Of a stretch of DNA of 10,849 bases, positions 6,629 through 10,849 are shown piece by piece (the first letter of the stretch is position 1; the number at the start of each line of letters is the position of its first letter). This DNA is from Thermodesulfobacteriota bacterium (GTDB lineage Bacteria > Desulfobacterota_D > UBA1144 > Nemesobacterales > UBA2774), in the NCBI GenBank assembly GCA_039028315.1, contig JBCCIH010000067.1, positions 1 through 10,849 on the forward strand, written 5' to 3'. Made by a program: the position numbers and the translations under genes. The notes under the pieces are model-generated. The model did not search any database. It saw only the letters and a list, made by a program, of their open reading frames with translations, and was not told the origin of the DNA.

Positions 6629-8035
6629 ATGAGCACAAACCAAGTATACGAACAGGACACAATAGCAGCCATAGCCACAGCACAGGGTCCAGGCGGCATA
6701 GCAGTAATTAGAGTCAGTGGACAAGACTGTACTAGCATTATCCAAAGAATTTTCACTAGGAATAGCGAAATGATTAATCCTTCTGAAATGCAATCTCACC
6801 ACATGTACCACGGGCAAATTGTAGATAAGTCATCTAAAACGGTTATCGATGAGGTGCTATGCGTAGTTATGAGGTCTCCAAGCTCATATACGGGCGAGAA
6901 TATGGCCGAAATCCACTCACATGGGGGCTATTTAGCGCCAAAGAAGATACTAGATCTAATTTATAAAAGCGGCGCAAGAGCGGCAAAACCCGGCGAATTC
7001 ACACTTAGAGCCTATCTCAACGGCAAAATGGACCTCGCTCAGGCTGAAGCAGTAACAGATGTCATCAACGCCCAGACTCAAGAAGGCTTAAAACAGGCGG
7101 AAATGCAGCTAGAAGGGGCGCTTTCAAAGAGAATTGATGAATATAAAGACATAATTGCAGATATCTTGGCCGAGATTGAAGCGCAAGTTGATTTTCCTGA
7201 AGAGGACATTGATTCTATTGTCAAAGATAGACTTGAAAAGCAGTCTCAGGGGTTAATAGACAAAATCAACCATCTCATTAACACATACGAGCATGGCAGA
7301 ATTCTAAAAGACGGAGTAAATACAGCAATTATTGGAAAACCCAATGTCGGAAAGTCCAGCCTACTAAACCAGATGATTATGAAAGAAAGGGCCATTGTAA
7401 GCCCAATTCCAGGCACAACAAGGGATTTCATTGAGGAAAGCGTTGATATAGGCGGAATAGCCCTAAAACTAACCGACACTGCTGGCATAAGGACTAGCAG
7501 CGACGAGATAGAGAATATAGGGGTTGGACTTGCAAAGAAAAAAGCAGAGCAAGCAGAGCTCATCATAGCCGTCATAGACTCTAGCAGCGAATTAGACGGT
7601 AACGACAAAGAGATATTAGACCATATTAAGGATAAAAAAGCGGTTTTAGTACTAAACAAAGCAGATATTGCTACCAAAACAACAAATGAGGATACTAAAA
7701 CCTACATAGATAAGGTAAGAACCGTGGAAACATCAGCCAAGCTCGGCACTGGTATTAACGAATTAAAAGCGACCATCAAGACAGTTTTATCGATAACTTC
7801 CGAGAATTCTGAGGCAAGTGAAATTGTATTGACCGAACTACGCCACAAAACAGCTCTAGAAAGATCCTGCAGCAGCCTTAAATCTTTCCTTGCTGCCCTA
7901 AAAGACAATTCGTCTCCCGAATTCCTAGCGCTTGATGCAAGAATAGCCTTAGAGTCTTTAGGGGAGATCACAGGAGAAGTTACAACCGAGGATATACTTG
8001 GCAGAATATTCAACAAGTTTTGTATTGGAAAGTAG
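6629..8035 (+). CDS. mnmE: tRNA uridine-5-carboxymethylaminomethyl modification GTPase MnmE
   Basis: A full-length MnmE (TrmE), 468 residues. With MnmG it installs the carboxymethylaminomethyl group at wobble uridine 34 of several tRNAs, using methylene-tetrahydrofolate. Domains in order: the N-terminal folate-binding domain (DTIAAIATAQGPGGIAVIRVSG to about 120), a helical domain, a G domain inserted in it with P-loop GKPNVGKS (236-243), switch TTRD (263-266), DTAG (283-286) and NKAD (343-346), then the second half of the helical domain ending FCIGK with the conserved C465. Every expected motif is intact. The Shine-Dalgarno is weak (GGA about 14 nt upstream). MnmE is classically near mnmG, parA/parB and oriC; here those genes are absent, but a perfect parS follows 11 bp after the stop. 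Confidence 0.97.
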   Translation: MSTNQVYEQDTIAAIATAQGPGGIAVIRVSGQDCTSIIQRIFTRNSEMINPSEMQSHHMYHGQIVDKSSKTVIDEVLCVVMRSPSSYTGENMAEIHSHGGYLAPKKILDLIYKSGARAAKPGEFTLRAYLNGKMDLAQAEAVTDVINAQTQEGLKQAEMQLEGALSKRIDEYKDIIADILAEIEAQVDFPEEDIDSIVKDRLEKQSQGLIDKINHLINTYEHGRILKDGVNTAIIGKPNVGKSSLLNQMIMKERAIVSPIPGTTRDFIEESVDIGGIALKLTDTAGIRTSSDEIENIGVGLAKKKAEQAELIIAVIDSSSELDGNDKEILDHIKDKKAVLVLNKADIATKTTNEDTKTYIDKVRTVETSAKLGTGINELKATIKTVLSITSENSEASEIVLTELRHKTALERSCSSLKSFLAALKDNSSPEFLALDARIALESLGEITGEVTTEDILGRIFNKFCIGK

Positions 8036-8046
8036 TCTGTTCCGAG

Positions 8047-8062
8047 TGTTTCACGTGAAACA
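8047..8062. promoter_or_regulatory. parS: parS centromere site (ParB-binding)
   Basis: TGTTTCACGTGAAACA is a perfect 16-bp palindrome that fits the broadly conserved bacterial parS consensus TGTTNCACGTGAAACA at every position. A chance match of 16 fixed bases in about 11 kb is far below one in ten thousand. ParB dimers load here, spread with CTP, and let ParA segregate the chromosome origin region. Most chromosomal parS sites lie close to oriC. It is not the related Noc site, which has a CCCGGG centre. It could also form a small hairpin followed by TTTT after mnmE, but the exact match makes parS the better reading. Confidence 0.93.
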
Positions 8063-8073
8063 TTTTAAAATGT
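8060..8073. repeat. Palindrome overlapping parS
   Basis: ACATTTTAAAATGT is a perfect 14-bp palindrome sharing its first three bases with the end of parS and its last three with the DnaA-box-like TGTGGATAG. The binding protein, if any, is unknown. Confidence 0.45.
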
Positions 8074-8079
8074 GGATAG
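8071..8079 (-). promoter_or_regulatory. DnaA-box-like site 1 (part of an inverted pair)
   Basis: TGTGGATAG reads CTATCCACA on the minus strand, one base from TTATCCACA. With ATTTCCACA at 8080-8088 (seven of nine) it forms TGTGGA-N6-TCCACA (8071-8088), a perfect 6-bp inverted repeat, so two DnaA-type half-sites face each other directly beside parS. Confidence 0.45.
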
Positions 8080-8168
8080 ATTTCCACACAATTGTTAAGA
8101 ATATGTTAATTGACATTATTCAATGATATAAAGCACTTAGGATATTTAAGTTGATTTGTATTAATTTT

Positions 8169-8177
8169 TTGTCCACA
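8169..8177 (+). promoter_or_regulatory. DnaA-box-like site 2
   Basis: TTGTCCACA differs from TTATCCACA only at the third position. It follows directly after the most AT-rich part of the gap, with a run of six T just before it. Confidence 0.45.
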
Positions 8178-8222
8178 ATTCTTCCACTTTATAAAAATTT
8201 CTATGTGATTACGGGGGTTTGT

Positions 8223-8247
8223 AAAAACAATGCTTAATTATTATGCA
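8223..8247 (-). terminator. Weak possible terminator of pabBC
   Basis: On the minus strand, an imperfect inverted repeat (arms TGCATAAT and ATTAAGCA with one mismatch, 8231-8247) is followed by TTGTTTTT. It lies about 55 bp after the pabC stop. The stem has only two G-C pairs, so this is a weak call; no GC-rich terminator was found for pabC. Confidence 0.25.
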
Positions 8248-8249
8248 CG
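8241..8249 (+). promoter_or_regulatory. DnaA-box-like site 3
   Basis: TTATGCACG differs from TTATNCACA only at the last position. It is in the same orientation as site 2, 63 bp further on. Confidence 0.35.
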
Positions 8250-8302
8250 AAAGCAGTTATGTCGATTGAGATATGAATAAATTATGTATAAATACTGTGG
8301 GA

Positions 8303-9115
8303 TTATAACCAGTTTAATTTTTCCAATACTTCATTTTTTAGACTAATAAAGAGCTTATGATTAACTTCATAGTCTCTGCTGTTGATTCTCGATACAGCTC
8401 TGCAGCCATTAAGTGAATTAGTAATAAATACAAAATCAGCTTTATCCAAATGATCTACTCCGAATTCACCCTCTAGTACTTTGGTTCCAGATCTCCTAGC
8501 CAAATCTATGACCATACCTCTTGTAGTTCCGCAAAGGGCACCGGTTTGTTTTGAAGGTGTATATAGGGCGTTATTTGCATACCAGAAGATATTACTCGCA
8601 CTACATTCTACTATTTCCTCTCTTTCATTCAAAAACAAGGCCTCATCATAATCAACATCCAAAGCATGTCTTCTTGCCAAGATGTTATTTTGGTAATTCA
8701 TCGACTTTATACCGGTCAATCCAGAATTTGAAATCATCTTGAAATTATTAGTTATTACTCGCAAAGGGTTGTCATAATATAAATATTGTTTAATAATTAC
8801 TAGCACTTGGGAGTTTCTAGCAAATTCAGGAAACGAAGATTCACCGCAAGATAAAAGACAAATTTTAATATATGCATCCTCTATATTGGAGTCAGTTACA
8901 GCTTTAGTTACTAGCTGTGACACATGCTCGGGTTCAGGAAAAGGGATTGTTAAGCGATTAGCGCCATGTTCCATGCGATCTAAATGCTTTTGAAATAAAA
9001 TTGGCAGCTCTTTTTTATATCTGAAAGTCTCAAACACACCCTCGCCATAAAACAATGTACGAATCGGAAAACCATCATCTACTTGTTCACCTTCAATATA
9101 TATGTAATCTTTCAT
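8303..9115 (-). CDS. pabC: Aminodeoxychorismate lyase (class IV aminotransferase)
   Basis: A fold-type IV PLP enzyme, 270 residues from the chosen ATG. PabC removes pyruvate from 4-amino-4-deoxychorismate to give p-aminobenzoate for folate. Visible, numbered from this start: IYIEGE near the start, GVFETFR, LDRM with the phosphate-binding R47, the PLP lysine K137 in GIKSMNYQNNILARRHA, DEALFLN...IVECSASNIFW with E170, and CGTTRGMV. These motifs are shared with branched-chain and D-amino-acid transaminases; PabC is preferred because pabB lies directly upstream. A GTG at 9133 would add MLLVSN and leave a 15-bp gap to pabB; the ATG at 9115 leaves 33 bp. Neither has a Shine-Dalgarno, and the ATG was chosen because the family usually begins just before the YIEGE-type strand. 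Translation may be coupled to pabB. Confidence 0.87.
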   Translation of the reverse strand: MKDYIYIEGEQVDDGFPIRTLFYGEGVFETFRYKKELPILFQKHLDRMEHGANRLTIPFPEPEHVSQLVTKAVTDSNIEDAYIKICLLSCGESSFPEFARNSQVLVIIKQYLYYDNPLRVITNNFKMISNSGLTGIKSMNYQNNILARRHALDVDYDEALFLNEREEIVECSASNIFWYANNALYTPSKQTGALCGTTRGMVIDLARRSGTKVLEGEFGVDHLDKADFVFITNSLNGCRAVSRINSRDYEVNHKLFISLKNEVLEKLNWL

Positions 9116-9148
9116 ATTCGAGACTAGTAACACTAATTTGGAGTTGAT

Positions 9149-10405
9149 TTAAATATGAATTCCCATTGACCTACTGACTGCTTTTGATTTAAGAACTGTT
9201 TCTTCATATTCCTTTTGAGGATCTGAATCCCAAACAATACCTCCACCAGCGAAATAAGTTGCCTTGCCATTTTGTATCAGCATGATTCTAATTCCCACAC
9301 TTAATGTAAAATTCCCATTCGGATAAAATATTCCTATAGCTCCGCAATAAGGACCTCTTCTATGAGGCTCTAATTCATCTATAACTTCTAATGTTCTTCT
9401 CTTGGGTGCTCCAGTTACTGATCCTGGTGGAAAAACTGAGCTAACTATCTGAGATGCTTTAATATTTTCATCCACTTTGGATTCAACTTCTGACACCATT
9501 TGGTGGAGAGTTGAATAGGTTTGTAGCTCAAAAAGTGTATTTACCTTCACACTGCCGGGCAATGATAATCTGCCTAAATCATTGCGCATTAAATCAACTA
9601 TCATGAGATTTTCAGCTCTCTCTTTCTCGCTGCTGATTAATTTTGCCTTTAGGATCGTATCAATTTCATCTGTATTGCCTCGTTTGGTTGTACCTTTAAT
9701 GGGCTTAGTTAGTAATTTGTTACCTCTTTTCTCCAAGAATAGCTCCATTGAGCCGCTTAAAAGTTGAAATCGGCCAAAATCAAGATAACAACCATATGGC
9801 ACTGGCTGGGTTAAATAGAATTTAGAGAAATATTCAAATGGTTCAAGCCTTAGTCTGCTTACCATCCTCTGGGATAGATTGACCTGATATATATCCCCAC
9901 TTTGTATATAGCTCTTCCCTTTATTAATCATATCTGTATATTCATATTTAGTCATATTGCTACACATGTGCACGGGGCCATCTGCGGGAAGGTTGTCTTT
10001 ATATTCTTCTTTGTTTACAGGGACTTGCATTCTATTTGCAAATTCTTCAAACTCTTTAATCTTAGGCTTGTTTTGTTTATAAAACAAAAAATTTAGTGCC
10101 GGAAATATGTCTCCTTCTTTTTCAGATATAGGTTCAAAACCTTCCATTGTGAATTTAGAATAGTCATATCCAATATAGCCCACTGCAGTATAGCCTTGTT
10201 CTATGTATTGATCTAAGAGATCCAGAGGCAAGGTATCGATGACATCAACGCCGTTTTTAGAGATTGTTTTTGATTCTGAGCCGTCAAACTCCAAAGACAG
10301 CTCAGGCTCGTCGAATGCAACATAAGCTGGAGAGCTATTTTTATTTGAAAACCATCCATCTCCAGAATCTACTAGTAGGCAAGTATAATTATTTTTGATA
10401 CCCAT
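9149..10405 (-). CDS. pabB: Aminodeoxychorismate synthase component I
   Basis: A 418-residue chorismate-binding enzyme of the PabB/TrpE family. With a glutamine amidotransferase (PabA) it converts chorismate and ammonia to 4-amino-4-deoxychorismate. Motifs in order are SGDIYQVNLSQRM (169-181), GSMELFLEKRGNKLLTKPIKGT (218-239), RAENLMIVDLMRNDLGR (263-279), STLHQMVSEV (298-307), FPPGSVTGAPK (325-335), CGAIGIF and FAGGGIVWDSDPQKEYEET. K237 within PIKGT is the nucleophilic lysine that marks PabB; TrpE and other family members have Ala there (PIAGT). The N-terminal domain is present and no amidotransferase or lyase domain is fused. No pabA is in the window, so that subunit must come from elsewhere. 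No Shine-Dalgarno is visible before the ATG. The 134 bp upstream have no clear promoter. Confidence 0.93.
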   Translation of the reverse strand: MGIKNNYTCLLVDSGDGWFSNKNSSPAYVAFDEPELSLEFDGSESKTISKNGVDVIDTLPLDLLDQYIEQGYTAVGYIGYDYSKFTMEGFEPISEKEGDIFPALNFLFYKQNKPKIKEFEEFANRMQVPVNKEEYKDNLPADGPVHMCSNMTKYEYTDMINKGKSYIQSGDIYQVNLSQRMVSRLRLEPFEYFSKFYLTQPVPYGCYLDFGRFQLLSGSMELFLEKRGNKLLTKPIKGTTKRGNTDEIDTILKAKLISSEKERAENLMIVDLMRNDLGRLSLPGSVKVNTLFELQTYSTLHQMVSEVESKVDENIKASQIVSSVFPPGSVTGAPKRRTLEVIDELEPHRRGPYCGAIGIFYPNGNFTLSVGIRIMLIQNGKATYFAGGGIVWDSDPQKEYEETVLKSKAVSRSMGIHI

Positions 10406-10539
10406 TTAGGAGAAAAGCTTAACTTTATTTGGGATATTTACAAGAACAGATATAAACGAGATTAAACTTACAGATAAGCATTGGAAATAGCCGGCTAAGT
10501 CTTTGATTTTATGGATAACCAATATAAATCATTGATTAT

Positions 10540-10849
10540 TTAATCTTGAGATTTGCTCTCGACTTCAACGGACTCTCTTAGTATTACTGAGATATCCTTG
10601 ATCTCGATATTTTCATTTCCTGCCTGTTTGGCCGCGTCCTCAAACATCGTATCGCAGAAATAACATGCAACCGCAACACTATCTGGATTTTTAGATTCGA
10701 CCTCTTCAAATCTATTCCAGTTTACCCTTGGAGCGTCTTCTTCCATCCAGATTTTACCACCACCGGCGCCGCAGCAAAAACTCCTCTCTTTCTTTCTATC
10801 AAGCTCAATAAGCTTAAGTCCCGGTATTGATTTGAGCACCTTTCTAGGA
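10540..10849 (-). CDS. C-terminal part of a CCG-domain (HdrB/GlpC-like) Fe-S oxidoreductase, clipped at right edge
   Basis: The frame is open to the right edge (upstream codons read PRKVLKSIPG), so the gene starts outside the window; a GTG at 10839 is internal and not a real start. The visible stretch of about 102 residues holds the end of one cysteine-rich CCG domain: SIPGLKLIEL, then FCCGAGGGKIWMEE, and ACYFCDTMF with the CxxC pair about 36 residues after the CC. This pattern binds a 4Fe-4S cluster in HdrB, GlpC, LutA and the ETF-linked ferredoxin oxidoreductases common in anaerobes and deltaproteobacteria. The tail, DISVILRESVEVESKSQD, fits the last. The electron partner cannot be told from this fragment. 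The gene reads toward pabB with 134 bp between them. Confidence 0.88.
   Translation of the reverse strand, partial: PRKVLKSIPGLKLIELDRKKERSFCCGAGGGKIWMEEDAPRVNWNRFEEVESKNPDSVAVACYFCDTMFEDAAKQAGNENIEIKDISVILRESVEVESKSQD

Larger units (their letters stand above)
8036..8302. other. Candidate chromosomal centromere / replication-origin segment
   Basis: This 267-bp gap separates two convergent genes (mnmE and pabC), a place where no promoter is needed and gaps are normally short. It holds a perfect parS, three sequences one base from the DnaA-box consensus TTATNCACA, and a tract at 8091-8170 with only 15 G/C in 80 bases, which could be an unwinding element. No gene or RNA gene was seen in it. The parS part is firm. 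The origin part is an inference, weakened because flanking genes point toward the gap and no dnaA, dnaN or mnmG is in view. Confidence 0.5.

Noticed and set aside
7246..8016. Two long open frames on the minus strand (143 and 104 codons) inside mnmE
   Set aside because: They lie opposite a complete, motif-confirmed mnmE and encode low-complexity Ser/Leu/Ile-rich products with no recognisable features.
8047..8066. parS palindrome plus TTTT read as a rho-independent terminator for mnmE
   Set aside because: The stem would be short with a CACGTG loop, and the exact 16-bp match to the parS consensus explains the sequence better. Dual use cannot be excluded.
8110..8132. TTGACA followed by TATAAA in the mnmE-pabC gap, as a promoter
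   Set aside because: The spacing is only 11 bp and no gene follows on the plus strand.
10480..10505. TAGCCGGCTA palindrome after the Fe-S oxidoreductase gene, as a terminator
   Set aside because: It is a loopless palindrome without a following T-run on the minus strand.
10510..10518. TATGGATAA, a DnaA-box-like sequence (TTATCCATA on the minus strand)
   Set aside because: A single isolated near-match in AT-rich DNA, without AT-tract, parS or neighbouring boxes.
1..10849. Mobile elements, CRISPR arrays, tRNA/rRNA genes, riboswitches
   Set aside because: No transposase or integrase motifs, no regularly spaced repeats, no terminal inverted repeats and no tRNA-like or known riboswitch pattern were seen on either strand.

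Overview
The window is an AT-rich stretch of bacterial chromosome with nine protein genes, seven of them complete, one clipped at each edge, and one of unknown function. The gene set is housekeeping and envelope-related: LL-diaminopimelate aminotransferase, a membrane glycosyltransferase, a lyso-lipid acyltransferase, MnmE, PabB/PabC and a CCG-domain Fe-S oxidoreductase. The DapL lysine/peptidoglycan route, the signal-peptide protein and the HdrB-like Fe-S protein suggest a Gram-negative bacterium of deltaproteobacterial or related candidate-phylum type (for example Dadabacteria-like). That placement is an inference by eye. No transposase, integrase, CRISPR, rRNA or tRNA was found.

Left part (1-4610). 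The tail of an unrecognised plus-strand gene ends at 186. Facing it is a minus-strand series read right to left: a PlsC/OlsA-like acyltransferase, dapL, a family 2 glycosyltransferase with a TTG start, and a small secreted protein. dapL and the glycosyltransferase are 29 bp apart and look co-transcribed, and the secreted protein follows after 90 bp. Together they look like an envelope cluster: lipid acylation, meso-DAP supply, polysaccharide synthesis and a periplasmic protein.

Middle (4611-8035). A MidA/NDUFAF7-family methyltransferase diverges from the acyltransferase over a short region with two TATAAT boxes. It is followed by a TetR-family regulator whose promoter (TTGACA, 16 bp, TATTAT) is overlapped by a palindromic operator with perfect 12-bp arms, so it is very probably autoregulated. 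Next is a full-length mnmE (tRNA wobble-uridine modification GTPase).

The most striking element is the 267-bp gap between the convergent mnmE and pabC genes (8036-8302). Eleven bases after the mnmE stop is a perfect 16-bp parS site, TGTTTCACGTGAAACA, the ParB-binding centromere sequence. It runs into two further palindromes, one of which contains a DnaA-box-like TGTGGATAG. Two more near-consensus DnaA boxes and an 80-bp tract of about 81% AT follow. In many bacteria mnmE lies near mnmG, parA/parB and oriC, so this gap is a strong candidate chromosomal centromere and a plausible replication-origin segment, although parA, parB, dnaA and mnmG are not in the window.

Right part (8303-10849). pabB and pabC form a minus-strand pair making p-aminobenzoate for folate; the PIKGT lysine identifies the synthase as PabB rather than TrpE. 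The C-terminal part of a CCG-domain Fe-S oxidoreductase runs off the right edge.
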